Source of the DNA: Streptococcus shenyangsis
GTDB taxonomy: Bacteria; Bacillota; Bacilli; Lactobacillales; Streptococcaceae
NCBI RefSeq assembly: GCF_006385785.1
Contig: NZ_VFSH01000006.1
Coordinates: 53,282 to 117,281, forward strand
DNA length: 64,000 bases
Direction: 5' to 3'
Under the pieces are notes generated by a model. It had not been told where the DNA came from. It saw only the letters and a program-made list of their open reading frames with translations, and did no database searches. Below, in pieces: positions 38,926 to 48,523 of this stretch (its first letter is position 1; every line of letters begins with the position of its first letter). Position numbers and translations under genes: made by a program.

Positions 38926-38962
38926 AAAAATAGGTTAGGATTTTTTGTCCTAACCTATTTTT
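38926..38962. terminator. bidirectional terminator of the hemolysin III operon
   Basis: AAAAATAGGTTAGGA and TCCTAACCTATTTTT, a perfect 15-base stem, adjoining the stop codon of the minus-strand gene. Confidence 0.92.
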
Positions 38963-39608
38963 ACATGTAATAAACAATGGCGATGTATTGGAGGGCAGAT
39001 GCGGCTAGGATAAAAAGATGCCAAATCATGTGGAAATAAGGTTTTTTCTTGGCATAAAATCCAGCTCCAACTGTATAACAGAGTCCGCCAGTTACCATGA
39101 GACTCCAGAAAATTGGTGTCGTTTGACTGATAATAGCAGGAATGATAGCCAGAACCAACCAGCCCATAATCAGGTAAAGACCAAGGCTAAATTTCTCATT
39201 GACCTTTTTAGCAAAGATTTTATAGAGAATACCAAAGATGGTCGTGCCCCATTGGATAGCAATAATCAGATGGCCAAACCAGTTATTCATTAAGGTCAAG
39301 ACGACGGGCGTGTATGAGCCTGCAATAGCAACATAAATCATAGAATGATCAATGATTCTCAAGACATATTTGTGGGTTGAACCATAGGCCATAGAGTGGT
39401 AAATGGTGGATGATAAAAACATGAGAAAGAGACTAATAACAAAAATGGAAACGCCGATAGAGGATAAAAATCCGTGTGCCTCATAACTATAGGTGGATGA
39501 AATGGGGAGTAATATGAGCATGATGACTGCACCTACGGCATGGGTCACACTATTAGCAATCTCCTCTCCAAAACTGAGTTGTTTGCTGAATTTAAGACTA
39601 GTGTTCAT
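38961..39608 (-). CDS. hemolysin III / YqfA family membrane protein
   Basis: A 215-residue protein with seven membrane helices, PAQR/hemolysin III type (GEEIANSVTHAVGA, STIYHSMAYGSTHKYVLRIIDHSMIY, YKIFAKK, FHMIWHLFILAASALQY read in parts). The metal-binding histidines are in these motifs. The name comes from a Bacillus cereus hemolysin; the bacterial role is unclear. Its start overlaps the DUF1836 stop. Confidence 0.9.
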   Translation of the reverse strand: MNTSLKFSKQLSFGEEIANSVTHAVGAVIMLILLPISSTYSYEAHGFLSSIGVSIFVISLFLMFLSSTIYHSMAYGSTHKYVLRIIDHSMIYVAIAGSYTPVVLTLMNNWFGHLIIAIQWGTTIFGILYKIFAKKVNEKFSLGLYLIMGWLVLAIIPAIISQTTPIFWSLMVTGGLCYTVGAGFYAKKKPYFHMIWHLFILAASALQYIAIVYYM

Positions 39609-40051
39609 TAGATTTCCTCCTCTTGAGTACGATGGATTAAGGATAGAGTTTGATGATAGAGTTTAACGGTTTGGCAGCTGGTTTGGATAATGAGGTTAGC
39701 TGGGTCAATTCCTTGGTTCATGTAGTCTACAAAAGCATCGTAGAGTTGGTCTGAACTTGCTTGACTTTGAAGAGTATTCAGTGTCTGAGCAATTTCTTGA
39801 ATTGAAAAGACAGATTTGAGGGTTGTAATAGCAATCAAACGGGCAATCTGTTGGCGTTGGTATTTTTTCTTGTCAGGCTTTGTCAGGTAACCATGTTTCA
39901 CATAATTGTTGACCATAGATGCTGTCAGGCCCTTGTCTTTATCAGGAGAGATAGGGGAGCAGACCTGATTGACATAGAGCAAAACCTGGTCCAGATAGAG
40001 GTCAATGTTTGGAATTTCTGCCCATTTTGGGTAGGAAAAGGTGGTTTTCAT
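39608..40051 (-). CDS. DUF1836 protein
   Basis: A 147-residue cytoplasmic protein. Residues 40-85 resemble a MerR-like HTH (ASMVNNYVKHGYLTKPDKKKY), the core of DUF1836. It is upstream of and overlapping the hemolysin III gene, an arrangement conserved in streptococci as far as I recall. Function unknown. Confidence 0.8.
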   Translation of the reverse strand: MKTTFSYPKWAEIPNIDLYLDQVLLYVNQVCSPISPDKDKGLTASMVNNYVKHGYLTKPDKKKYQRQQIARLIAITTLKSVFSIQEIAQTLNTLQSQASSDQLYDAFVDYMNQGIDPANLIIQTSCQTVKLYHQTLSLIHRTQEEEI

Positions 40052-40185
40052 TTCCGACTCCTTTTTATCTAGTTTTTATAACTAGATTATAAAATAACAA
40101 AAACAAAAAGTCAAGTTTTAACTGCTTGTGAAAAGGCTTAAATTATGCTATGATGGGAGAAACTAGTCAGAAAAGAGGAGAAAAG

Positions 40186-40680
40186 ATGGAAATTCGTTTA
40201 GCTTTTCCAAATGAAGTAGATGCCATTATGCAGGTGATGGAGGATGCTAAAAAATGTTTAGCAGATGCTGGTAGTGACCAGTGGCAAAATGGCTATCCAA
40301 ATGCTGATATTATTATTGAGGATATTATCTCAGGTCAAGCCTACGTAGCCTTGGAAGAGGGAGAACTATTAGCCTATGCTGCTGTGACCAAGAGTCCAGA
40401 GGCAACCTATGAAGCCATTTATGAAGGCAACTGGCAAGCTGGGGAGTCAGAGTACCTAGTCTTTCACCGTATTGCTGTAGCTGCAGATGTGCAGGGACAG
40501 GGGATTGCTCAGACTTTCCTAGAGGGCTTGATTGAAGGTTTTGACTATCTAGATTTTCGCTCAGATACGCATGTTATAAACAAGGCCATGCAGCATATCT
40601 TTGAAAAACTCGGTTTTAAACAGGTTGGTAAGGTTCCAGTTGATGGGGAACGTTTGGCCTATCAAAAATTGAAGAAATAA
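40186..40680 (+). CDS. GNAT-family N-acetyltransferase
   Basis: A 164-residue acetyltransferase with the acetyl-CoA loop VAADVQGQGIAQTFLEGL. I choose the ATG at 40186 (MEIRLAFPNEVD), which has GAGGAG; the frame extends to 40150. It overlaps the ogt start by one base (TAATG). Substrate unknown. Confidence 0.88.
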   Translation: MEIRLAFPNEVDAIMQVMEDAKKCLADAGSDQWQNGYPNADIIIEDIISGQAYVALEEGELLAYAAVTKSPEATYEAIYEGNWQAGESEYLVFHRIAVAADVQGQGIAQTFLEGLIEGFDYLDFRSDTHVINKAMQHIFEKLGFKQVGKVPVDGERLAYQKLKK

Positions 40681-41198
40681 TGCAAAAGAAGTACGCAAAA
40701 ATGCTCTACTCTTCACCAATTGGCTCCCTTTCTCTTGTAGCTGATGACCATTATCTGTATGGAATTTGGGTGCAGGAGCAGAAGCATTTTGAGAGGGGAC
40801 TAGGAGATGAGACGATAGAAGCAGTTGTTAGTCATCCCATTTTAGACCCAGTTATTGCTTGCTTAGATGCTTACTTTAAAGGTAAGTCTCAGGATTTATC
40901 CGACTTGCCCTTGGCTCCAATCGGAACGGATTTTGAAAAGCGAGTTTGGTCTTATTTACAGGGAATTCCTTATGGTCAGACAGTGACCTATGGGCAAATA
41001 GCACAAGATTTGCAAGTGCCTTCTGCTCAAGCAATTGGTGGAGCAGTGGGACGCAATCCTTGGTCTATCCTAGTACCTTGTCACCGTGTGCTGGGAGCAG
41101 GCAAGCGTCTGACAGGTTATGCTGCAGGAGTGGAAAAGAAAGCTTGGCTCTTGGATCATGAAGACGCAGATTTTAAAGATGTAAATAATAGAAAGTGA
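40680..41198 (+). CDS. ogt: methylated-DNA-protein cysteine methyltransferase
   Basis: A 172-residue Ogt/Ada-C type suicide repair protein. The acceptor is Cys134 in VPCHRVLGA. It removes O6-alkyl groups from guanine. Translationally coupled to the acetyltransferase gene and closely followed by an ArsC-like gene. Confidence 0.95.
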   Translation: MQKKYAKMLYSSPIGSLSLVADDHYLYGIWVQEQKHFERGLGDETIEAVVSHPILDPVIACLDAYFKGKSQDLSDLPLAPIGTDFEKRVWSYLQGIPYGQTVTYGQIAQDLQVPSAQAIGGAVGRNPWSILVPCHRVLGAGKRLTGYAAGVEKKAWLLDHEDADFKDVNNRK

Positions 41199-41203
41199 AA
41201 GAC

Positions 41204-41560
41204 ATGTTAGAATTTATCGAATACCCAAAATGTTCAACTTGTAAAAAAGCAAAACAAGAATTAAACCAACTTGGTGTGGACTACAAAGCCGTCCATATCG
41301 TCGAAGAAACACCAAGTCAAGAAGTCATTTTAAACTGGCTAGAGACCTCAGGTTTCGAGTTGAAGCAATTTTTTAACACCAGTGGAATCAAATACCGTGA
41401 ATTAGGGCTAAAAGATAAGGTAGGAAGTCTGTCAAACCAAGAAGCAGCTCAGTTGCTAGCAAGTGATGGTATGTTGTTAAAACGGCCCATTTTAGTAGAA
41501 AATGGAACTGTTAAGCAAATCGGTTATCGAAAACCTTATGAAGAATTGGGATTGAAATAG
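41204..41560 (+). CDS. ArsC/YffB-family thioredoxin-fold protein
   Basis: A 118-residue thioredoxin-fold protein with CSTC (Cys10 and Cys13) and the C-terminal KRPILVENG region of the arsenate reductase/Spx superfamily. It has two cysteines like Spx, but the sequence fits the ArsC/YffB branch better. The ATG at 41204 is preferred to the GTG at 41195. No arsenic genes are nearby, so a thiol-stress role is likely. Confidence 0.82.
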   Translation: MLEFIEYPKCSTCKKAKQELNQLGVDYKAVHIVEETPSQEVILNWLETSGFELKQFFNTSGIKYRELGLKDKVGSLSNQEAAQLLASDGMLLKRPILVENGTVKQIGYRKPYEELGLK

Positions 41561-41717
41561 TTTTTACTTATCTCTTTGATAGATAAAATATATAACCTCC
41601 CTGTTTCAAAGTATGATAAACTAGTAGGTAGACAAAGTCTGTATCTGACCGTAGCAAATAATTTCATTGACGGCAGAAGTATGGTAGAATGAATCATTAT
41701 CAGGAGAGGATGTTTTT

Positions 41718-42518
41718 ATGAATGTTACAACGATTTTAGCATCAGATTGGTACCAAAACTTGATGCAATTGATTCCGGATGGCAAGCTCTTTAGCTTGCG
41801 TTCGGTCTTTGATGGAATTCCAAGAATTGTCCAACAACTTCCAACAACGATTATGTTGACAATTGGTGGTGCCCTTTTTGGCTTGGTTTTGGCGCTTCTT
41901 TTTGCCATTGTGAAGATCAATCGTGTCAAGATTTTATATCCCTTGCAGGCCTTCTTTGTTAGTTTCTTAAAAGGGACACCGATTTTGGTGCAACTCATGT
42001 TGACCTACTACGGAATCCCTTTGGCTTTGAAAGCTCTCAATCAGCAATGGGGTACTGGTTTCAATATCAATGCGATTCCAGCGGCTGTTTTTGCGATTGT
42101 AGCCTTTGCCTTTAATGAGGCAGCTTATGCTAGTGAAACCATTCGTGCAGCCATTCTCTCAGTCAATCCTGGTGAGATTGAGGCAGCACGCAGTCTGGGT
42201 ATGACCCGAGCGCAAGTTTATCGTCGCGTGATTATTCCAAATGCGGCAGTTGTGGCGACTCCAACCTTAATCAATTCCCTAATCGGATTGACCAAGGGAA
42301 CTTCCCTAGCCTTCAGTGCGGGTGTTGTGGAAGTCTTTGCCCAAGCTCAGATTTTGGGTGGTGCCGATTATCGTTACTTTGAACGCTTTATCTCCGTTGC
42401 CCTTGTTTATTGGGTAGTCAATATCGGTATTGAAAGTCTTGGTCGTTTCATCGAGAGAAAAATGGCTATTTCTGCACCTGATACAGTGCAAACAGATGTG
42501 AAAGGAGACCTTCGTTAA
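41718..42518 (+). CDS. polar amino-acid ABC transporter permease
   Basis: A 266-residue HisM/TcyB-type permease with five to six helices and the coupling motif EAARSLGMTRAQVYRRVIIPNA (split). AGGAGAGG precedes the ATG. It overlaps the ATPase gene by one base. No substrate-binding protein is encoded beside it, so that must come from elsewhere. Cystine-like specificity is only a guess. Confidence 0.9.
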   Translation: MNVTTILASDWYQNLMQLIPDGKLFSLRSVFDGIPRIVQQLPTTIMLTIGGALFGLVLALLFAIVKINRVKILYPLQAFFVSFLKGTPILVQLMLTYYGIPLALKALNQQWGTGFNINAIPAAVFAIVAFAFNEAAYASETIRAAILSVNPGEIEAARSLGMTRAQVYRRVIIPNAAVVATPTLINSLIGLTKGTSLAFSAGVVEVFAQAQILGGADYRYFERFISVALVYWVVNIGIESLGRFIERKMAISAPDTVQTDVKGDLR

Positions 42519-43261
42519 TGATTAAGATTTCGAATTTAAGCAAATCCTTTTCAGGACAGACTGTCTTGGATCATCTGGACTTGGATATTCAAAAAGGGGA
42601 AGTTGTAGCCTTGATTGGTTCTTCAGGAGCTGGAAAATCAACCTTTCTTCGCAGTCTCAATTATCTTGAAACACCTGACAGTGGTTCTATTCAGATTGAT
42701 GATTTTTCAGTTGATTTTTCTAAAATCACTCAAGAAGAAATCCTTGCCCTACGTCGTAAGCTGTCTATGGTTTTCCAACAGTTTAATTTGTTTGAACGCC
42801 GCACAGCACTTGATAATGTGAAAGAAGGCTTGGTTGTTGTCAAGAAATTGTCTGATCAAGAAGCGACTAAGATTGCCAAGGAAGAGTTGGCTAAGGTTGG
42901 GCTTTCTGACCGTGAGAATCATTACCCTCGTCATTTATCAGGTGGACAAAAGCAACGGGTTGCCCTAGCGCGTGCTCTTGCCATGAAACCAGATGTCTTG
43001 CTCTTAGACGAACCAACTTCAGCTCTTGACCCAGAATTGGTCGGTGAAGTAGAGAAGTCTATTGCAGATGCTGCTAAGTCAGGTCAAACCATGATTTTGG
43101 TCAGTCATGACATGTCCTTTGTAGCCCAAGTGGCTGATAAGATTCTCTTCTTAGATAAGGGGAAAATCATCGAGTCTGGAACACCGGATGAGATTATCCA
43201 CCATCCTAAAGAAGAGCGGACAAAAGAATTCTTCGCTAGTTACAAACGGACTTATATTTGA
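42518..43261 (+). CDS. polar amino-acid ABC transporter ATP-binding protein
   Basis: A 247-residue ATPase: Walker A GSSGAGKST, signature HLSGGQKQR, Walker B VLLLDEPTSALDPE. Member of the GlnQ/TcyC group. With the preceding permease it forms a two-gene importer operon. Confidence 0.94.
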   Translation: MIKISNLSKSFSGQTVLDHLDLDIQKGEVVALIGSSGAGKSTFLRSLNYLETPDSGSIQIDDFSVDFSKITQEEILALRRKLSMVFQQFNLFERRTALDNVKEGLVVVKKLSDQEATKIAKEELAKVGLSDRENHYPRHLSGGQKQRVALARALAMKPDVLLLDEPTSALDPELVGEVEKSIADAAKSGQTMILVSHDMSFVAQVADKILFLDKGKIIESGTPDEIIHHPKEERTKEFFASYKRTYI

Positions 43262-43277
43262 TATAATAGATAAAGAA

Positions 43278-43306
43278 AAACTCAGTTAGCTGGACTAGCT
43301 GAGTTT
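43278..43306 (+). terminator. terminator of the amino-acid ABC operon
   Basis: AAACTCAGTTAG and CTAGCTGAGTTT with a five-base loop. Confidence 0.78.
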
Positions 43307-43326
43307 ACTCTTTAAAAAAGATAGAA

Positions 43327-43563
43327 ATGAGAGAAACCATGCTACTGCAACTATTTTCTTTATATTTCGAGAGTTTGATCTTGACCACCATCCTCGTCCT
43401 GATTTTTTTAGGGATTTGGATTGGACTGAGAGCCATGTCGGGAGTGGATAAGACAGCCAAGGCTCGCCAAGCCCATCTCTATGATATGATTATGATTGGA
43501 GTCTTGGTTGTTCCAGTATTATCATTTGCGGTTATGAGTTTAATTCTTGTTTTCAAGGCATAA
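43327..43563 (+). CDS. DUF4059 small membrane protein
   Basis: A 78-residue protein with two transmembrane segments flanking a charged loop (GVDKTAKARQAHLYD), of the DUF4059 family known in streptococci. A second ATG at 43339 may be the real start. It lies between the ABC pair and trxB. Function unknown. Confidence 0.75.
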   Translation: MRETMLLQLFSLYFESLILTTILVLIFLGIWIGLRAMSGVDKTAKARQAHLYDMIMIGVLVVPVLSFAVMSLILVFKA

Positions 43564-43628
43564 TCCTTGCTTGATTGACAAGAAAGAGTTAGAATAAAGA
43601 TAGTTACAACAAGAAAGAAGGAATCTAT

Positions 43629-44540
43629 ATGTACGATACTATTATTATCGGTGCTGGACCTGCAGGGATGACTGCGGCCTTATACGCTGCTCGAAGCAAT
43701 CTGAAAGTAGCCTTGATTGAAGGCGGTCTGCCAGGTGGTCAGATGAATAATACCTCTGATATCGAAAATTACCCAGGATATGCTAATATTAGTGGGCCAG
43801 AATTGGCTGAAAAGATGTTTGAACCGCTTGAAAATCTTGGTGTTGAGCACATTTATGGCTATGTTGAAAATGTCGAAGACCATGGTGATTTTAAGAAAGT
43901 GATGACTGATGACCAAACGTATGAAACACGTACAGTTATCGTAGCGACTGGCTCTAAACACCGTCCTTTGGGAGTACCTGGAGAAGAAGAACTGAACAGT
44001 CGTGGTGTTTCTTACTGTGCTGTGTGTGATGGTGCTTTCTTCCGTGACCAAGATTTGTTGGTAGTTGGTGGTGGAGATTCAGCTGTTGAAGAAGCCCTCT
44101 TCTTGACTCGTTTTGCTAAGACTGTTACCATTGTTCACCGTCGTGACCAACTTCGTGCCCAAAAGGTTTTACAAGACCGCGCCTTTGCGAATGAGAAAAT
44201 CAGCTTTATCTGGGATTCTGTAGTCAAGGAAATCAAGGGTGAAAACCGAGTAGAATCTGTCGTATTTGAAAATGTGAAAACAGGTCAAGTGACAGAGCAA
44301 GTCTTTGGTGGCGTCTTTATCTATGTTGGCTTGGATCCTGTTAGCGATTTTGTTAAAGAATTGAATATCCAAGATCAGGCAGGCTGGATTGTGACAGATA
44401 ATCACATGAAAACTGCAGTTGACGGTATTTTTGCAGTTGGAGATGTGCGCTTGAAAGACCTTCGCCAAGTAACAACAGCAGTTGGAGATGGGGCTATCGC
44501 TGGTCAAGAAGCCTATAAATTTATCACCGAACATAGTTAA
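43629..44540 (+). CDS. trxB: thioredoxin-disulfide reductase
   Basis: A 303-residue flavoprotein: FAD motif GAGPAGMTAALYAARS, redox CAVC (Cys130, Cys133), NADPH motif GGGDSAVEEA. It keeps thioredoxin reduced. AAGAAGGA precedes the ATG; a terminator follows. Confidence 0.97.
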   Translation: MYDTIIIGAGPAGMTAALYAARSNLKVALIEGGLPGGQMNNTSDIENYPGYANISGPELAEKMFEPLENLGVEHIYGYVENVEDHGDFKKVMTDDQTYETRTVIVATGSKHRPLGVPGEEELNSRGVSYCAVCDGAFFRDQDLLVVGGGDSAVEEALFLTRFAKTVTIVHRRDQLRAQKVLQDRAFANEKISFIWDSVVKEIKGENRVESVVFENVKTGQVTEQVFGGVFIYVGLDPVSDFVKELNIQDQAGWIVTDNHMKTAVDGIFAVGDVRLKDLRQVTTAVGDGAIAGQEAYKFITEHS

Positions 44541-44545
44541 TCATA

Positions 44546-44592
44546 AAAACGCATAGTATCAGAGTTACAAAAATCTTGATACTATGCGTTTT
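44546..44592 (+). terminator. terminator after trxB
   Basis: AAAACGCATAGTATCA and TGATACTATGCGTTTT, a 16-base perfect stem with a 15-base loop. Confidence 0.88.
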
Positions 44593-44656
44593 ACTGTGGG
44601 AAAATTTAGTTCATTTTTTGCTTAAATTCAATCCACTATATAAGCTTCTTATATCT

Positions 44657-44842
44657 TTAGAAAAATCCTTTAATCTTGCTAACGAGGCCATCTAGACATT
44701 CAGAACCAGAAATCAACTGTTGAGCTTGAGAGAAGTATTCTCCAAGTTGTTCTTGATTTTCTGCAACAAATGTTTTTGCAGCTTCGAAATCTTTTGTTTC
44801 GATTAGTTCTTTTACTTGATTAAACAAATCTAATGGGTTCAT
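44657..44842 (-). CDS. small hypothetical protein, 61 residues
   Basis: An acidic, helical 61-residue protein (MNPLDLFNQVKELIETKDF over residues 1-19; ends GLVSKIKGFF) with one Cys. AAGGAGAAAT precedes the ATG, which supports translation. I recognise no family. Alone on this strand between trxB and rpiA. Confidence 0.65.
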   Translation of the reverse strand: MNPLDLFNQVKELIETKDFEAAKTFVAENQEQLGEYFSQAQQLISGSECLDGLVSKIKGFF

Positions 44843-44967
44843 CTTATTTCTCCTTTTCTGTATTTAATTATTTAACCATCTTTATGATAAAAAATCAACC
44901 CAAGAAAGATTTCTTCGAGAATGGTTATCGTTTTCAATTTCCAGATGAAATAAAAGCCTTTACATGG

Positions 44968-44973
44968 TATAAT
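44968..44973 (+). promoter_or_regulatory. -10 of the rpiA-deoB-punA operon
   Basis: TATAAT extended by TGG, 30 bases before the rpiA start. Confidence 0.6.
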
Positions 44974-45002
44974 AGAAGTAGCTTTCTAATGGAGGTAATT
45001 GA

Positions 45003-45686
45003 GTGGAAAATCTGAAGAAAATGGCAGGTATCAAGGCTGCTGAGTTTGTCAATGATGGTATGGTTGTCGGGCTGGGAACAGGTTCTACTGCCTATTATTT
45101 TGTCGAAGAAATCGGTCGTCGTATCAAGGAAGAAGGCCTACGAATTACAGCTGTAACGACTTCTAGTGTGACCAGTAAACAGGCTGAAGGGCTTAATATC
45201 CCGCTCAAGTCTATTGACCAAGTAGACTTTGTCGATGTGACAGTCGACGGGGCGGATGAAGTGGATGGTCAGTTTAATGGAATTAAAGGCGGTGGTGGTG
45301 CCCTTCTCATGGAGAAGGTTGTGGCAACGCCCTCAAAAGAATATATTTGGGTAGTGGATGAAAGCAAGCTGGTAGACAAACTAGGTGCTTTTAAATTGCC
45401 AGTAGAAGTAGTTCAGTATGGCGCAGAACAGGTCTTTCGTCGTTTTGAGCGAGCTGGCTACAAACCAAGTTTCCGTGAAAAAGACGGCCAACGTTTTGTG
45501 ACCGATATGCAGAATTTTATCATTGACCTTGCCTTGGATGTCATTGAAGATCCAATTGCTTTCGGACAAGAATTGGACCATGTCGTTGGTGTTGTAGAGC
45601 ACGGTTTATTCAACCAAATGGTGGATAAGGTCATCGTTGCTGGACGAGACGGGGTTCAGATTTTAACTTCAACAAAAGCAAGATAA
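45003..45686 (+). CDS. rpiA: ribose-5-phosphate isomerase A
   Basis: A 227-residue isomerase of ribose-5-phosphate and ribulose-5-phosphate. Motifs [16 protein letters not shown] and KGGGGAL are present. Initiation is at GTG 45003, preceded by GGAGG at the right distance. It starts an operon with deoB, a DUF1697 gene and punA, linking nucleoside breakdown to the pentose phosphate pathway. Confidence 0.96.
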   Translation: MENLKKMAGIKAAEFVNDGMVVGLGTGSTAYYFVEEIGRRIKEEGLRITAVTTSSVTSKQAEGLNIPLKSIDQVDFVDVTVDGADEVDGQFNGIKGGGGALLMEKVVATPSKEYIWVVDESKLVDKLGAFKLPVEVVQYGAEQVFRRFERAGYKPSFREKDGQRFVTDMQNFIIDLALDVIEDPIAFGQELDHVVGVVEHGLFNQMVDKVIVAGRDGVQILTSTKAR

Positions 45687-45709
45687 CTAAAATAATAAGG
45701 AGATACACT

Positions 45710-46921
45710 ATGTCAAAATTTAATCGTATTCACTTGGTGGTATTGGATTCTGTAGGAATCGGAGCTGCACCAGATGCTAACAACTTTGTCAATGCAGGGG
45801 TTCCAGATGGAGCTTCTGACACACTGGGACACATTTCAAAAACAGTTGGTCTGAATGTGCCAAACATGGCTAAAATCGGTCTAGGAAATATTCCTCGTGA
45901 AACTCCTCTTAAGACTGTAGCGGCAGAAAGCAATCCAACAGGATATGCAACCAAATTAGAAGAAGTATCCCTTGGTAAGGATACTATGACTGGACACTGG
46001 GAAATCATGGGACTCAACATTACTGAGCCCTTCGATACTTTCTGGAACGGATTCCCAGAAGAAATCCTGACAAAAATCGAAGAATTTTCAGGACGTAAGG
46101 TCATTCGTGAAGCCAACAAACCTTACTCAGGAACGGCTGTTATCGATGATTTTGGACCACGTCAAATGGAAACTGGAGAGTTGATTATCTATACTTCAGC
46201 TGACCCTGTGTTGCAAATTGCTGCCCACGAAGACATTATTCCTTTGGATGAATTGTACCGTATCTGTGAATACGCTCGTTCAATTACACTTGAGCGTCCG
46301 GCCCTTCTAGGTCGTATCATTGCCCGTCCTTATGTAGGTGAACCAGGTAACTTCACTCGTACAGCTAACCGTCGTGACTTGGCGGTATCTCCCTTTGCTC
46401 CAACCGTTCTCGATAAACTCAATGAAGCAGGTATCGATACTTATGCTGTTGGTAAAATCAACGATATCTTTAACGGTGCTGGTATCAACCATGACATGGG
46501 CCACAACAAGTCAAACAGCCATGGAATTGATACACTATTGAAGACCATGGGCCTTGCTGAATTTGAAAAAGGATTCTCCTTCACAAACTTGGTTGACTTT
46601 GATGCCCTTTACGGCCACCGTCGTAATGCTCACGGTTACCGTGATTGTTTGCATGAGTTTGATGAACGCTTGCCTGAAATTATCGCAGCCATGAGGGAGA
46701 ACGACCTTCTCTTGATTACTGCGGACCATGGAAATGACCCAACCTATGCAGGAACAGACCACACTCGTGAATATATTCCATTGTTGGCCTATAGCCCTGC
46801 CTTTAAAGGAAATGGTGTCATTCCAGTTGGACATTTTGCAGATATCTCAGCGACAGTTGCGGATAACTTTGGTGTTGAAACTGCCATGATTGGGGAAAGT
46901 TTCTTAGATAAATTGGTATAA
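45710..46921 (+). CDS. deoB: phosphopentomutase
   Basis: A 403-residue metal-dependent mutase of the alkaline phosphatase superfamily ([36 protein letters not shown]). It converts (deoxy)ribose-1-phosphate to the 5-phosphate, which DeoC then cleaves. AAGGAG upstream. Followed by the DUF1697 gene after one base. Confidence 0.97.
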   Translation: MSKFNRIHLVVLDSVGIGAAPDANNFVNAGVPDGASDTLGHISKTVGLNVPNMAKIGLGNIPRETPLKTVAAESNPTGYATKLEEVSLGKDTMTGHWEIMGLNITEPFDTFWNGFPEEILTKIEEFSGRKVIREANKPYSGTAVIDDFGPRQMETGELIIYTSADPVLQIAAHEDIIPLDELYRICEYARSITLERPALLGRIIARPYVGEPGNFTRTANRRDLAVSPFAPTVLDKLNEAGIDTYAVGKINDIFNGAGINHDMGHNKSNSHGIDTLLKTMGLAEFEKGFSFTNLVDFDALYGHRRNAHGYRDCLHEFDERLPEIIAAMRENDLLLITADHGNDPTYAGTDHTREYIPLLAYSPAFKGNGVIPVGHFADISATVADNFGVETAMIGESFLDKLV

Positions 46922-46922
46922 G

Positions 46923-47483
46923 ATGAAACGCTATGCTTTACTGGTAAGGGGCATTAATGTCGGTGGGAAAAATAAAGTTGTCATGGCGCAACTTCGTCAA
47001 GAATTGACAGAGTTGGGACTGGAAAAAGTTGAAACCTACATCAACAGTGGTAATATCTTCTTTACTTCGACAGATGCCAAAGCCCGATTGGTTGAAAAGT
47101 TAGAGGTATTCTTTGCAGTCCATTATCCATTTATTCAGAGCTTTTCTTTACTGAGTCAAGAAGACTATGAAGCAGAAGTAGAGAATCTACCAGTTTGGTG
47201 GAACGAAGACTTGGCACGAAAAGACGTTCTCTTTTACACGGAGATCTTGGATGTGGATCAAGTCATCGAGAAAGTAGACAGTTTAAAACTGGAGAATGAA
47301 GTTCTTCATTTTGGAAAACTTGGTATTTTCTGGGGGAAATACTCCGAAGAATCATACTACGAAACAGCCTATCACAAATACTTACTCAAGATGCCTTTCT
47401 ACCGCCAAATCACCATTCGTAATGCTAAAACCTTTGACAAAATCGGTCAAATGCTAAAAAATAATAAAGGAGACACACAATGA
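46923..47483 (+). CDS. DUF1697 protein
   Basis: A 186-residue cytoplasmic protein of DUF1697 (RYALLVRGINVGGKNKV, YINSGNIFF, RNAKTFDKI). No reaction is established. It is inside the nucleoside operon and overlaps punA by four bases, so it is co-expressed. Confidence 0.88.
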   Translation: MKRYALLVRGINVGGKNKVVMAQLRQELTELGLEKVETYINSGNIFFTSTDAKARLVEKLEVFFAVHYPFIQSFSLLSQEDYEAEVENLPVWWNEDLARKDVLFYTEILDVDQVIEKVDSLKLENEVLHFGKLGIFWGKYSEESYYETAYHKYLLKMPFYRQITIRNAKTFDKIGQMLKNNKGDTQ

Positions 47484-48289
47484 CATTTTTAGATAAAATC
47501 AATGAAACAGCTGCCTTCCTGAAAGACAAGGGAATCCAAGCACCTGAGTTTGGTCTAATCCTTGGATCAGGTCTGGGAGAACTGGCAGAAGAAATCGAAA
47601 ATTCTGTTGTAGTAGACTATGCAGATATTCCAAACTGGGGCCGTTCGACAGTAGTCGGTCACGCTGGTAAATTAGTATATGGGGAACTTGCAGGTCGCAA
47701 GGTTTTAGCTCTTCAAGGACGTTTCCATTTCTACGAAGGAAATCCTCTGGAAGTCGTGACTTTCCCAGTACGTGTCATGAAAATTCTTGGATGTGAAGGT
47801 GTTATTGTAACCAATGCTGCTGGTGGTATTGGATATGGGCCTGGTACTTTGATGGCTATCTCAGACCATATCAACATGACAGGTCAAAACCCATTGATGG
47901 GTGAAAACTTGGATGACTTTGGTCCTCGTTTCCCAGATATGTCTAAGGCCTACACACCAGAATATCGTGCTACTGCCCATGAAGTTGCTAAAAAAACTGG
48001 TATCAAGCTTGATGAAGGTGTCTATATCGGTGTTACTGGTCCAACTTATGAAACACCAGCAGAGATTCGTGCCTATAAGACACTTGGAGCAGATGCAGTC
48101 GGTATGTCTACGGTTCCTGAAGTTATTGTGGCAGCCCACTCAGGTTTGAAAGTTCTTGGTATTTCATGTATCACTAATTTTGCGGCTGGTTTCCAAGAAG
48201 AACTCAACCACGAAGAAGTTGTAGAAGTGACTGAACGTGTTAAAGGTGATTTCAAAGGCTTGCTTAAAGCGATTCTTGCTGAACTATGA
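47480..48289 (+). CDS. punA: purine-nucleoside phosphorylase, trimeric type
   Basis: A 269-residue phosphorylase of the PNP-I family (GLILGSGLGELAEEIE, VGHAGKLVYG, GRFHFYEG, TNAAGGIG, GPTYETPAE). It splits guanosine and inosine to base and sugar-1-phosphate. Last gene of the rpiA operon. The secreted lipase-lectin gene interrupts the way to deoD. Confidence 0.96.
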   Translation: MTFLDKINETAAFLKDKGIQAPEFGLILGSGLGELAEEIENSVVVDYADIPNWGRSTVVGHAGKLVYGELAGRKVLALQGRFHFYEGNPLEVVTFPVRVMKILGCEGVIVTNAAGGIGYGPGTLMAISDHINMTGQNPLMGENLDDFGPRFPDMSKAYTPEYRATAHEVAKKTGIKLDEGVYIGVTGPTYETPAEIRAYKTLGADAVGMSTVPEVIVAAHSGLKVLGISCITNFAAGFQEELNHEEVVEVTERVKGDFKGLLKAILAEL

Positions 48290-48523
48290 GAAAGAAAAAT
48301 AAGTAGGAAAGCATTTCTGTAAGCTGGAAGATGAATGAAACAATTAACTTCCATATAGAATATGATATGAAAAATGAATGAGGTTCCTATACTTTTACAA
48401 ACCTCATCAAATCCTTGTTAACCAAGTATAAAAATGAAACTGTGACGCTAAAGAAGATTAGCTGATTGGAGAGTATTATTGGTAAAGAGGGTGAAAAAAA
48501 TAAAAGAAAGATATTATGAATAA

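Noticed and set aside
41204..41560. Calling the CSTC protein Spx
   Set aside because: Sequence around the cysteines and C-terminus fits the ArsC/YffB branch; no Spx-specific features seen.
45730..46119. Minus-strand frame opposite deoB
   Set aside because: Shadow of a well-supported gene, without ribosome binding site or recognisable domain.
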